Origin: Fen-1273 sp963748405
GTDB lineage: Bacteria > Bacteroidota > Ignavibacteria > UBA10030 > UBA6906
Direction: 5' to 3'
Length of the DNA: 64,000 bases
Assembly (NCBI GenBank): GCA_963748405.1
Contig: CAVVIT010000004.1
Span: 124,001 to 188,000 of the forward strand
The position numbers and the translations under genes were made by a program. Positions 45,535 to 53,913 of the stretch are shown piece by piece (position 1 is the first letter of the stretch; every line of letters starts with the position of its first letter). The notes beneath the pieces were generated by a model. It searched no databases. It was not told the origin of the DNA and was given only the letters and a program-made list of their open reading frames with translations.

Positions 45535-47025
45535 AAAAAGTAGGACCCGTTTTGAGCCTCAATGGAGAGTACTGTTACAGGAGATCCTCGGAGTAGCTTC
45601 TGCTATGTTAAAAAGCAAGTCCCATTGCTTGATGCCTTATTACCTATACGTTTTGAGCTTGCAAGAACAACCGATCATCCTGCTATAAGTAGACATGCGT
45701 CCACCATGGCCGCAGCTACATTTCGGTGGTTAGATGGTAATATTGTGGGGCGCAGACTATTGAGAGCAGAGTCCCGTGAACTGAATCTGCAAGAAGCTAC
45801 CAGCGCTCTCCCACAGAAACATCTATCGGCGGTCTTTCAAACTCGTTGATGTTCGGTACTGGTGTCTATGCGTTACTCAAGACACCTTTCACATAAGGCT
45901 GCTTGTTTTTGAGGACGAAACGCATTCTGCTCAAGAGTTTTCTTGCTACATGGACAATGGCGGCGCTTTTGGGCATCCGTTTACAATATTCAGTGAAGGC
46001 CTTGAGTAGAGCAGGATCTTCGCGCTGGGCTATCCAGGCGCACTCGATGAGAGTGTAGCGCAGTGCTGAGTTACGTCGCGGGGTGAGGCCAGTGTCTTGT
46101 TCAGTGTCGCCACTGGATTTTTCGCCCGGGACCAATCCAACAAAGCACGCAAGACGGTCGAGATTCTTGAAGCGGTCAACCGAGACCACCTCCGTCAAGA
46201 ATATCATTGCAGAGAGAATGCTGATGCCGCAGACACTGCACAGCAGATCCACATCTGAGTGATAACGAGTCTCGTGAGCCAACAGTCGTATCCGCTTGGT
46301 CAAGTCCGCAATGGTCGTGCGGAGAGCGAGAAGCTCACCCAGCAGTGCCTTGAAAGCAATGGTACCGCTCTCCTCCTTGAAGGTGATGCTCTCAAGCCAA
46401 CGAAGATACGCGCGTGACCAGTGCTGATCCGAGAGATCATCGGGCTTTTGCACACCATAAAACTGAAGGAGTGATTTGATCTGGTTCTGGGACCGTGTTT
46501 GCTTGCGCACGAAGGTCGTTCGCATCCTGACCAATGTCCGGTCTTCCATTGCTGATCGTTCAGGCACGTAGATGGCGTGAAGTTCTCCGTTAGCCAGGGA
46601 GCGTGCCAGCTTTGCAGCATCGACCCGGTCGGTCTTGGTCCGGCGTTCCTTGTCGGTCGTCGGAACATCAGCTGGATTGATCACCATAGAATCAACCCCA
46701 AGTTCAACAAGAGCCTCGTGGATCCAGAAACCAAAATATCCGGCTTCGTACACGGAGTGGTAGACAGCTCCGGGAAAGTTCTTATGCAGGTAATGAACGA
46801 GTGCTCGGGGATCTGGCGGTTGCGCAAACTGTTTGTGGAACGCTTTCTCAAGGAACACACACGTCTTCCAGCTTCGTTTCGCGATATCAAGACCGACGTG
46901 AACATGTTGACCCGTGAACTGAACTTGTGTACATTCGGATTGCATGGTAAGCCTCCCTTTAGATGTGGTACATTGTTGCGGACTCAACAATATACACACT
47001 AGAGCGGGGGCTTACTTTTTAAACA
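45535..47025 (-). mobile_element. IS110-family insertion sequence (ends tentative)
   Basis: The transposase gene is clear; the ends are inferred from AAAAAGTAGGACCC at 45535 and, inverted, AAAAAGTAAGCCCC at about 47025. This gives about 1.49 kb with a 330-base non-coding stretch behind the transposase stop and only about 80 bases in front. IS110 elements make a structured bridge RNA from a non-coding end; the long 3' stretch would fit the IS1111 arrangement. No target duplication is expected. Confidence 0.55.
45866..46945 (-). CDS. IS110-family DEDD transposase
   Basis: 359 residues from ATG 46945 behind AAGGGAGG. The RuvC-like N-terminus has HVGLDIAKRSWKTC (first Asp), VYEAGYFGFWIHEAL (Glu) and TDRVDAAKLARSLANGEL (Asp), and the Tnp_20 domain has LLCSVCGISILSAMIF and GLTPRRNSALRYTLIECAW with the catalytic Ser. 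This is the DEDD/serine transposase that works with a bridge RNA. The gene is intact. Confidence 0.93.
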   Translation of the reverse strand: MQSECTQVQFTGQHVHVGLDIAKRSWKTCVFLEKAFHKQFAQPPDPRALVHYLHKNFPGAVYHSVYEAGYFGFWIHEALVELGVDSMVINPADVPTTDKERRTKTDRVDAAKLARSLANGELHAIYVPERSAMEDRTLVRMRTTFVRKQTRSQNQIKSLLQFYGVQKPDDLSDQHWSRAYLRWLESITFKEESGTIAFKALLGELLALRTTIADLTKRIRLLAHETRYHSDVDLLCSVCGISILSAMIFLTEVVSVDRFKNLDRLACFVGLVPGEKSSGDTEQDTGLTPRRNSALRYTLIECAWIAQREDPALLKAFTEYCKRMPKSAAIVHVARKLLSRMRFVLKNKQPYVKGVLSNA

Positions 47026-47217
47026 TACCGACTACTGCGACAATGGGGACGGATCCAAATCGAGAGAGGTAGGATCGGAGCGGATTTGGGGTGGGGAATT
47101 CGGTTTCAGGATTTATTTTTGGGTTTGTTTTTCAGGCCTATTGGCGCGCCAGAAATCGGCGTATTGCATAGGCGACATACATGTCGTATGCTCCAGTAGC
47201 AATTCCTGGGGATACTT

Positions 47218-47412
47218 ATGACAGACATGAATGAGCTTCAGAAACGTTTAGAGAACCTGAAAAGGGAATACCGTGCGATCAGAAGCATGATCGAGATGAT
47301 GGAGAAGGGGACGCCGAGGGAGGCGCTTCAGAAGATGCGGGCGGAGAAGCTGAAGCCACTGGAAGAGCAGATCAAGAATGTTCAGCAACGGATCTTGAGG
47401 ACCTCACCATGA
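47218..47412 (+). CDS. Small coiled-coil protein
   Basis: 64 residues: NELQKRLENLKREYRAIRSM and KLKPLEEQIKNVQQRI form two helices of a coiled coil. No family recognised. A GGGGATA stretch precedes the ATG. It stands alone between IS110 and a non-coding region; such proteins are frequent in phages and plasmids. Confidence 0.6.
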   Translation: MTDMNELQKRLENLKREYRAIRSMIEMMEKGTPREALQKMRAEKLKPLEEQIKNVQQRILRTSP

Positions 47413-47823
47413 GATTCTGGGTTATCTGCCTCGGGTATTGAGAACGGGCCGCTTGAAGAATTGCAATTCCATCGGAATCGGCGTAGCTTCAACCAGAAAT
47501 TGAACGACCTCGACATTGCGTGCTACGACGAAAGATGGAGTACGATCTCTGCTTCGAGGGAATATGACCACAATCGTGTCCTTTCCAAACGAACATAGAG
47601 CTGAAGGAGAAACAAGGTCAAGAATGATTTGAAGATTGGCGAATGTAAAAGGACTCGCCTCACGAAAGAATGATGCGAGGAATGTTTGAAGCTATGCATT
47701 ACGATAGACGAAAGAAGAACACCCAGTCCCTGTAGTAAATCCGTCCGGCTGTAGGAACGTTCTTAACAGATAAGCCCCTTACCCGAAAGTACAGGGGGTT
47801 TGTCGTTTTAGGAGATAAACGAA
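47413..47823. other. Non-coding or degraded region
   Basis: These 411 bases have no frame I can support. Near the end CCCCTTACCC and AGGGGGTTT (about 47773-47801) can form a weak terminator-like hairpin, followed by the TTAGGAG ribosome site of the next gene. Short in-frame pieces near the start may be remnants of an older gene. Confidence 0.4.
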
Positions 47824-48297
47824 ATGAAAGACGACAAAGTAAAGCGGTCAAAAGCTTTGGTGATATTGGCAAGCGTTGCAATGGTTGTGGCAGTTGGGGT
47901 CATCCTCTTCAATCGCTGGCAGGGACAGCTTACCAAGGATTATGAGACATCAACAAATCATTTGGCAGGGTTGAATTTCGCTTCAGGGTCAAATAAAAGA
48001 AGAAACATTGATTCGGCTATCTTCTATTACAAGAAAGCTGTCAATTCGGGGGGAAGAGATGAACCGAGAAATAGCGCTTTGGTTACTCTCGTCAAGGCTT
48101 ATTGCGAAAAGGCAAATGACAGCAAATCAACAAGGCAAGAAGATATTGACTCTGCTATGTTCTATTACCAAGAACTGGAAGAGGGAAAAGGTGAAGAGGG
48201 TCAATTGTTTGTGCTGAAGCAATTGGTATTTAACAATGATTCCAATTGGTGGTATAATGAGAAGGAAAAGAAGGTATATCGCGTCACAAGTAAATAG
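47824..48297 (+). CDS. Membrane-anchored TPR-like small protein
   Basis: 157 residues behind TTAGGAG. One N-terminal helix (ALVILASVAMVVAVGVILF) anchors the protein; the rest is helical with two similar segments, NIDSAIFYYKKAVNSGG and DIDSAMFYYQELEEGKG, that look like tetratricopeptide repeats. No specific family. It is followed by two further small membrane or exported proteins in the same direction. Confidence 0.6.
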   Translation: MKDDKVKRSKALVILASVAMVVAVGVILFNRWQGQLTKDYETSTNHLAGLNFASGSNKRRNIDSAIFYYKKAVNSGGRDEPRNSALVTLVKAYCEKANDSKSTRQEDIDSAMFYYQELEEGKGEEGQLFVLKQLVFNNDSNWWYNEKEKKVYRVTSK

Positions 48298-48343
48298 TGT
48301 CGCGCACCCTCCTCCCACAATAACAAGAAAGGTACTGATTGTT

Positions 48344-48541
48344 ATGGGAAATCTCGGACTCTCTGAGGGGCTATTCTTCTTCCTTCTGTTGGGAATCGGC
48401 CTCGTATTCGGTGGCTTATCTGGATATGTAGCCCAGGAAAAAGGGTACAATGTTATCTCGTGGTTTGCTGTGGGCTTCTTCTTCAATCTAGCCGGCTTGA
48501 TTGCTTCTGCGGGTTTGCCCGATAAGAGTGAAAGAGGATAA
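48344..48541 (+). CDS. Small membrane protein with two helices
   Basis: 65 residues from ATG 48344 behind AAGAAAGG. Hydrophobic stretches EGLFFFLLLGIGLVFGGLSG and NVISWFAVGFFFNLAGLIAS form two membrane helices joined by a short YVAQEKGY loop. This layout is common in small bacterial membrane proteins. Role unknown; cotranscription with its neighbours is likely. Confidence 0.6.
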   Translation: MGNLGLSEGLFFFLLLGIGLVFGGLSGYVAQEKGYNVISWFAVGFFFNLAGLIASAGLPDKSERG

Positions 48542-48546
48542 AACTG

Positions 48547-48924
48547 ATGAACCTCTTGACGTTGAGTAGGGTGTTGGTATTATCTCTCCTGACTGTTGGA
48601 ATTGCCTCAGCTCAGAAGAAAGTAGACATACACACGCACATCGAGGGTTATGGGAAGTCAGATGAATATCGTGGTTACAAACTGAAGGAAGTGGTCTCGG
48701 ACTCCGCAAAACTCTTCGGGGTTCCAGATAGGATTGAATACTGGTTACTGAAAAGAGTAGTCTTCACTTATTTGTCAAAAACGGATTCTACCGATCTTGA
48801 GGTGAGGGTGGCGTATGACATTTCTGAACTCAACGGGAAATACTATCGGACGATTGAAGTGATACGGAGAGGATACCAGATGATAAACGAAAGACCTTTT
48901 GTTGGATTCCCTCGGATTAAGTGA
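48547..48924 (+). CDS. Small exported protein
   Basis: 125 residues, five bases behind the small membrane gene. A signal peptide (NLLTLSRVLVLSLLTVGIAS, cleavage after SAQ) is followed by about 100 residues with mixed strands (VDIHTHIEGYGKSDEYRGYK, DLEVRVAYDISEL). No family recognised and no sorting domain or lipobox is present, so it should be periplasmic. Confidence 0.6.
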   Translation: MNLLTLSRVLVLSLLTVGIASAQKKVDIHTHIEGYGKSDEYRGYKLKEVVSDSAKLFGVPDRIEYWLLKRVVFTYLSKTDSTDLEVRVAYDISELNGKYYRTIEVIRRGYQMINERPFVGFPRIK

Positions 48925-48942
48925 AGGGCTATAGCAGAACGC

Positions 48943-49215
48943 TTGGAAGAGGTTGTTGATGCGGAACCGGAGAGTTGTATACCGAATAAAGGAGTCTGGA
49001 CCATTCGTATGCCTCCCGGGAAAAGAACACACCCGGAATATCCGAGATCAGGCAGTACATCCAGGATGGCGGACTCGATGATGAGAAGATGCTGGAGGGG
49101 ATCTACGATTTTGACCTCGGCGAGGAATTCTTGGTGCTAGTGATCGAGTATGTGGGTGGGCCGGAGAAGCAGGAGGCGTATTTCCACAGGATGAGCAAAG
49201 TGAGGCTAAATTGAT
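48943..49215 (+). pseudogene. Short gene with probable one-base deletion
   Basis: From TTG 48943 the frame reads EEVVDAEPESCIPNKGVWTI up to MPPGK; the convincing continuation is one frame over, NTPGISEIRQYIQDGGLDDE, running to IEYVGGPEKQEAYFHRMSKV and the stop at 49213-49215. Adding one A to the AAAA run at about 49021 joins the two into roughly 91 residues. Neither half has a good start or ribosome site on its own. Family unknown. It may be a decayed gene or a sequencing error. Confidence 0.45.
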
Positions 49216-49283
49216 CCTCACGATAACGAGTCTCACTTGACACGTCGGGATCGAAATGGTGACATTCAATTTTATTGCCACAC

Positions 49284-51776
49284 ATGACAGATCAATCAGA
49301 TAATAACGATTCGGTCGATCGATTCGCAGAGCTAGTTGCCTCGGGCTCCTCGCTAGTACATTCCGGTCGATACGCAGAGGCTGAAGTTCTATTGCGCCGC
49401 GCCTTGGCCCTTGAACCAACATCTGACTTGGCAATAGGGTATCTCGCAATTGTTGAGATCCACTCTAGCAGCGATCCCAACCTTCTCGCTCCCCTCGATC
49501 GACTGATTTTGGAAAATCCGGATGATCCGTTTTACAGATATTGTCGTGCCTTGGAGAACTATCGGATCAAAAACGACGAACAGTTTCTTGAGGATGTGAG
49601 TGCATCCATTGGGAAGTTGTTCTCCACACAAGAAGAAAATCTGTACGTATATCGAAGTGCAGTGTTACATGAACAAGGCAAGTACGAAGAAGCATTGATA
49701 GACACTGAGAAGGCACTGGCCTTGGATCCTAATCGATTAGATGCGCATTATGGACGTGCGCGAGCAAGAAATATGTTGGGTGACTATTCCGGTGCGTTGG
49801 AAGACCTTAACCTCATCGCAAATGAATACCGCGATGATTCATGCTACAATTTCAACCTTGGCATTGTCCTGTGCCACTTAGGTAAACACCAAGAAGCAGT
49901 CATACCACTCTCACAATGCATAGAGCCCGATGATGGTGACGTCTACGCTAGAATCCACCTGGCATCAAGTTTAGCCATATTGGGGCGATATGATGAAGCG
50001 ATGACTGTGTTGTTTCAGGTTGGCCGGCGGAGACGATTCAATCTGGAGGATCTAATCTTCTTAGGAGCGCTTTACTTTGAAAAGGGATGCAATGCCCAAG
50101 CTATTCGCGTTTTCAAGAAAGTTGTCAGAATCGATCCAGGACGGGCAGATGCTTGGTTCTTCTTGGCAGCCTGCCATCCTGACGAGATCACAAAAGAGGA
50201 AGTGGTCAGACGATTAGGTATTCATATTGAGCAGCACCCACCGGACGCGGCGGCATATTACTACAGGGCAATCTCTCTGCCGTTGGTGTCCAGGGCGGCA
50301 ATAAAAGACCTCACAAAAGCCCTACAACTTAACCCTGACCTTTTTGAATGTCGTATGACGAGGGCTATCTATTTTAATGTTTTATGCGACTTCGACCGGG
50401 CTCACCTTGATGTTGAGATTCTTAGAACGAAGTACCCCACGAACCAGATGATTGTCCTTTGGTGTGGCATTTTGTCGCTTATGTCAGGGAACCTCGATTC
50501 TGCCCAAGCCGATCTTGACGATGCGCTGCGAATGGATCCAAAGTTAATTGACGTCTACATGATGCGCGCGTTCTTGAAAGCACGAAAGGGAAAGTATGCG
50601 GAAGCTCTTAATGAATTGGCGGCCATAGAATTTCAGGATGAGTCATATTATAAGGGGACAGGGGGAGCTGTGCGGTCAGATTCTACTGGATTTGTAACGC
50701 TGACCGGGTCATCGATGAACGTCGATGCAGTTCGCGCTTATGTTTCTGCGTTGATTCTGGTGGAGGCAGGCGACCGATCGGGAGCACTAGAACGCCTCGG
50801 GGTAGCCATTGAGAAGGATTCGAATTACAAGGAGGCCCGTCTCGAAAAGGCATGGCTTGCATCAGATGTGGATGCAGATTCGCGGCTTTCAGCACTGGAA
50901 GATCTGGACCTGTTAATGAGAAGTGAGGCCAAATGGCCCGCGCCGTACTTTGTGCGTGGTATGATAAGACTTAATTCAAGACTATTTCGGGAAGCCGAAT
51001 TGGATTTCAAGAAAGCATTGGAGATGGATCCTGATGAACCTCAGGCGATATACCTACTTGGCCTCTGTAACATTAGAATGGGCAGACTGGAGGAGGCTAG
51101 GCGGCTACTTATTAAGTCCAGTGAATTCGGTTACCAGGCAGCACTTGATGCACTTCGGGATATGAAGAAGGTGACTCATGAAGTCAACGGAGAGGGGGTG
51201 AACGTTATCAAACAAGGTCCCCGCAAGCGAAAGGAGATGCAGGTATATGTCGACGCTTACCTGAAAACGATAGAGATAACGCTAAAGCCACAACCGAGTC
51301 AGACAGATCTACGCGATTTCGGCGGGATTCCACAGTCGACATGGGTCCGGGTCTTGAGGACCAAGGATTTCCATCCCATGCTTGCAGATGCACTCATTAG
51401 GCGAAGCAAAGTCTTCGAAGCCGCAATTAAGAAGGTCAACGCCCGAACTGAAGGACGTGCTATTTCTGCATTCGAAAGAAGGACTATTACCCATATTAGA
51501 GGGTCAAGAGATGGTTCGACTGCTGATTCTGATTCAAATGAAATGAGCGCTATAGACGCGACCCACAGCTTTCATTTAGATAAAGACGAAGAGAATGTTG
51601 CCGATCAAATCCAAAAAAAGGTGGACTTCGAAAGAATCCAGAAACTGAGCGAAAAGGACCTCCGGGCTGAAATTCGTCTAAACAGACCCGAGTACCCAGA
51701 AGAGGATCTCGTGAATCTCAACAAAGAGGAACTTGAGGAAATATTGGCTGAAATCCTTGGGGATAGCAGCCCGTAG
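49284..51776 (+). CDS. Large tetratricopeptide-repeat protein
   Basis: 830 residues from ATG 49284 (a TTG at 49275 is possible). It begins with about fifteen TPR units in two blocks: GRYAEAEVLLRRALALEP, GKYEEALIDTEKALALDP, GRYDEAMTVLFQ, GKYAEALNELAAI and FREAELDFKKALEMDP are clear examples. After residue 640 the repeats stop and a charged region follows (KTIEITLKPQPSQTDLRDFG, then Glu/Asp-rich helices to the end) with no family I know. No signal peptide is visible, so it should be cytoplasmic. A strong terminator follows, so it is probably a single-gene unit. Confidence 0.78.
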   Translation: MTDQSDNNDSVDRFAELVASGSSLVHSGRYAEAEVLLRRALALEPTSDLAIGYLAIVEIHSSSDPNLLAPLDRLILENPDDPFYRYCRALENYRIKNDEQFLEDVSASIGKLFSTQEENLYVYRSAVLHEQGKYEEALIDTEKALALDPNRLDAHYGRARARNMLGDYSGALEDLNLIANEYRDDSCYNFNLGIVLCHLGKHQEAVIPLSQCIEPDDGDVYARIHLASSLAILGRYDEAMTVLFQVGRRRRFNLEDLIFLGALYFEKGCNAQAIRVFKKVVRIDPGRADAWFFLAACHPDEITKEEVVRRLGIHIEQHPPDAAAYYYRAISLPLVSRAAIKDLTKALQLNPDLFECRMTRAIYFNVLCDFDRAHLDVEILRTKYPTNQMIVLWCGILSLMSGNLDSAQADLDDALRMDPKLIDVYMMRAFLKARKGKYAEALNELAAIEFQDESYYKGTGGAVRSDSTGFVTLTGSSMNVDAVRAYVSALILVEAGDRSGALERLGVAIEKDSNYKEARLEKAWLASDVDADSRLSALEDLDLLMRSEAKWPAPYFVRGMIRLNSRLFREAELDFKKALEMDPDEPQAIYLLGLCNIRMGRLEEARRLLIKSSEFGYQAALDALRDMKKVTHEVNGEGVNVIKQGPRKRKEMQVYVDAYLKTIEITLKPQPSQTDLRDFGGIPQSTWVRVLRTKDFHPMLADALIRRSKVFEAAIKKVNARTEGRAISAFERRTITHIRGSRDGSTADSDSNEMSAIDATHSFHLDKDEENVADQIQKKVDFERIQKLSEKDLRAEIRLNRPEYPEEDLVNLNKEELEEILAEILGDSSP

Positions 51777-51815
51777 GGTTTTGATCCAACGAGAGTGGAT
51801 ACAATTTAGATATAG

Positions 51816-51843
51816 GGTCAACTGAAAAGTTGACCTTTTTTAT
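51816..51843 (+). terminator. Rho-independent terminator after the TPR gene
   Basis: GGTCAAC and GTTGACC form a stem with a TGAAAA loop followed by six T, 39 bases behind the stop codon. Confidence 0.9.
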
Positions 51844-51947
51844 TTGTTTTCAACGTTTTCCCGCCTAGCTGTCCCGCCTGATGAATACTCCTTCTAGTGA
51901 TAGGTAGGTCACCAAGCCTCCCAGTTCAACAATAGAAGGAGTTACCC

Positions 51948-52478
51948 ATGTATCCCATGCAGGTCGGTTGCCAGAGTAGCGGCCAAAGGTTGGCCGTCAT
52001 ACAGCGTAAGGTATTTGCGCTTGCGAAGCAGATCACCGATGCGACGGTCGTTCTCCCTGTCCTCGTGCGTTTCCAAACGGGAGAGCAGATGTTTACGGTT
52101 CCTGTCGTTTCTCTCTCTGTTTTCGAACAAGGCGTGACGGTTCAGCACGAAGATGGCGAGATGATCAAATCGACAACTTTCGAATGGTCAGATCTCAAGG
52201 ACATCGTTGCTTTCCGTGATGCCGAAAACAAGCCCGTTTTCCTCAATTGCGAAAATGAGCCCACAGTCGCCGAGAGGTTTGTGAAGGAGGAGGAGGCAAA
52301 GCAGGAAAAACTGGTTCGCCAAATTGTCGAGAATCAGGATGTTTACTGCTCCCTGCTGGAAAGTATCTCCATTGCCGTGTGTGGTAATCCCTTCGGGGCG
52401 CGCAGTTGGTACAGGACGGTACACAACCACAAGGTCGGCGAGCACTCAACAAACCTTGAATTCAGAAAGGCAGCATAG
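51948..52478 (+). CDS. Hypothetical protein, first gene of small-gene operon
   Basis: 176 residues, ATG behind GAAGGAG. Residues 40-110 have strand patterns (VVLPVLVRFQTGEQMFTVPV, SVFEQGVTVQHEDGE) and the C-terminal part is helical and charged. I do not recognise a family. It opens a rightward run of small genes, several with a strong AAGGAG site, that resembles the early region of a phage or plasmid. Confidence 0.55.
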   Translation: MYPMQVGCQSSGQRLAVIQRKVFALAKQITDATVVLPVLVRFQTGEQMFTVPVVSLSVFEQGVTVQHEDGEMIKSTTFEWSDLKDIVAFRDAENKPVFLNCENEPTVAERFVKEEEAKQEKLVRQIVENQDVYCSLLESISIAVCGNPFGARSWYRTVHNHKVGEHSTNLEFRKAA

Positions 52479-52627
52479 ACTCTACATGGAATATGCAGGG
52501 CTCAAAAGCATTGATTCGAGCAGTCTACAAGGTGCACCGGCTAACGGTGGCCAGAAGTGTCGAACCGATTTCGGCCACAATCGGAGTTCGCAATGGGTGG
52601 CCGACGAACATATAAAGGAGAAATGAA

Positions 52628-52930
52628 ATGAAATTCACGGTGCGTTTATACGACAACAGCCGCGCTCCCCTTGACCAGGAGTTCCTGGTCCGGCAAGTCC
52701 GGCGTCACTTTAAAGCTTGGCAATCCCAGGCTATCGGGTCCTCGTTTCTACTGGGGTGGCGCGGACATCACCTTGTTCTCACGACGGACTCTGAGGATCT
52801 GGTCCAGCGGTGGAATCAGATCGAACGCCAGTATGTGGAAAGTCTGCTCACGGCCAACGCAACGATTAACGACGACATGTCCGACCTGGTCTGCTATCCC
52901 ACTGGGCGGTCGTCAAATTCGGCGGCATAA
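52628..52930 (+). CDS. Hypothetical 100-residue protein
   Basis: ATG behind AAAGGAGAA. The sequence (KFTVRLYDNSRAPLDQEFLV, HHLVLTTDSEDLVQRWNQIE) suggests a small alpha/beta protein. No family recognised. The 149 bases before it contain no supported gene; GGCC-rich inverted segments there may form a structured leader. Confidence 0.5.
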   Translation: MKFTVRLYDNSRAPLDQEFLVRQVRRHFKAWQSQAIGSSFLLGWRGHHLVLTTDSEDLVQRWNQIERQYVESLLTANATINDDMSDLVCYPTGRSSNSAA

Positions 52931-52956
52931 AGTCTAATAACGAAAGGAGCCAACCA

Positions 52957-53055
52957 ATGACCATGTATATGCTACGTCCTGATAAAGCGCGAGGGCCACC
53001 ACCGGGGCGATTGTGCGCACATCATCAGTCTCACTGGCTAAAATCAACGATGTAA
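52957..53055 (+). CDS. 32-residue hypothetical peptide
   Basis: ATG 52957 follows AACGAAAGGAGCCAACCA, the same kind of ribosome site as the flanking genes. It encodes TMYMLRPDKARGPPPGRLCA and a His-rich end, stopping at TAA 53053. It is below usual gene-calling size; the ribosome site and position in the operon are the only support. Confidence 0.4.
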   Translation: MTMYMLRPDKARGPPPGRLCAHHQSHWLKSTM

Positions 53056-53126
53056 CCTTCTCCCATTGGAACCGGGACCGCCAGCGGAAACCGGGGAGAT
53101 GAAACCCAAAATAAGGACCTCACAAT

Positions 53127-53456
53127 ATGGAAATGATATCCGTTGCAGGCTATTTGCCTGATTCGGTTAAGAAGTCGAAGCACAAGACCGCTATCAACAT
53201 GGAAAAGATGGTGCGTGTTATGGCGGAGTCCAATGAAGGAACGCTCTCGAGTTTCGAAGTCTCGAAACCCGGGACTGCTCTCCTCTTGGTCATCGGTGAT
53301 GTCGCACGCCAGGCCATCATTCGAGAGTTCAAACGTCTCGAAAACGTGGTCGTGGCGGAAGTCCCTGCTCTCACTGTGCAGATGGAGAAGAACCAGAAGG
53401 AGCAGGAGCGGGCGAACAAGATGCGGGAAGCGTTCAAAAAGCGCGTTTCGAGGTAG
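53127..53456 (+). CDS. Hypothetical 109-residue protein with helical tail
   Basis: Short alpha/beta protein: MEMISVAGYLPDSVKKSKHK, GTLSSFEVSKPGTALLLVIG and a charged C-terminal helix (VQMEKNQKEQERANKMREAF). No family recognised. It lies in the operon of small genes ahead of the zinc-ribbon gene. The downstream gap contains a hairpin (GGGGGTGTCAG at 53465 pairing with CTGGCACCCC at 53493). Confidence 0.5.
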   Translation: MEMISVAGYLPDSVKKSKHKTAINMEKMVRVMAESNEGTLSSFEVSKPGTALLLVIGDVARQAIIREFKRLENVVVAEVPALTVQMEKNQKEQERANKMREAFKKRVSR

Positions 53457-53541
53457 CACGCCTAGGGGGTGTCAGTTGGACTGGCCAGACGGCTGGCACC
53501 CCTGTTCGCTAAAACTCAAAAACGAAAGGAGACGAAAAACA

Positions 53542-53826
53542 ATGTTGGTATGCAAAGCATGCTGGGACGTATATGACTACACAGTCGGTGAGGGCACCAT
53601 TCTGGACCATTGCCCTAAAATGAAATGCATGGGCAATGAGCTTGACGACATAGATGAGGCGATCCTGCCGACTATCATGGTCCTTCAGCAGAAGGGCTAT
53701 TTTGCCGAACACTGTTCGTCTTGTCACTTTTACGATTTCGGGACAGCTCTTACACCTACTTGCTTCATTGTCTTTGATGAGCAAGTAAAGCCTGAAGACT
53801 TTCCTGAAGCCCCGCAGGGATTCAAG
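53542..53826 (+). pseudogene. Phage-type zinc-ribbon protein, 5' part, split by IS21
   Basis: ATG behind GAAAGGAGACG. The 95 residues before the insertion have CKACWDVYD, DHCPKMKCMGNELDDIDEAI and LPTIMVLQQKGYFAEHCSSC, the layout of small phage proteins with a zinc ribbon followed by an I-x-x-L-x-x-KGY motif. The gene is cut after GFK by IS21, with TTCAAG duplicated. It continues at 56562 with YESFVNDRITMRKTYTAVSQ and ends at 56708, so the uninterrupted protein had 143 residues. Confidence 0.85.
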
Positions 53827-53874
53827 TGTCAAGGGCCACGATATTCCCCACTTTGAGGGTCAGAGTATTCCCCA
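53827..53874. repeat. IS21 left-end repeats (two 24-mers)
   Basis: On the minus strand two adjacent 24-base units begin TGGGGAATACTCTGACC and TGGGGAATATCGTGGCCC, the second ending TTGACA at the element tip. They share the GGGGAAT core with the right-end array and are the probable IstA-binding sites. Confidence 0.8.
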
Positions 53875-53913
53875 CCCTAAAGTTGGATGAGCGGTTGTCT
53901 ATTCAGTCATGAT

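Noticed and set aside
45562..45849. 95-residue plus-strand frame beside the IS110 transposase
   Set aside because: No ribosome site, no recognisable family, and it lies in the likely non-coding end of the IS.
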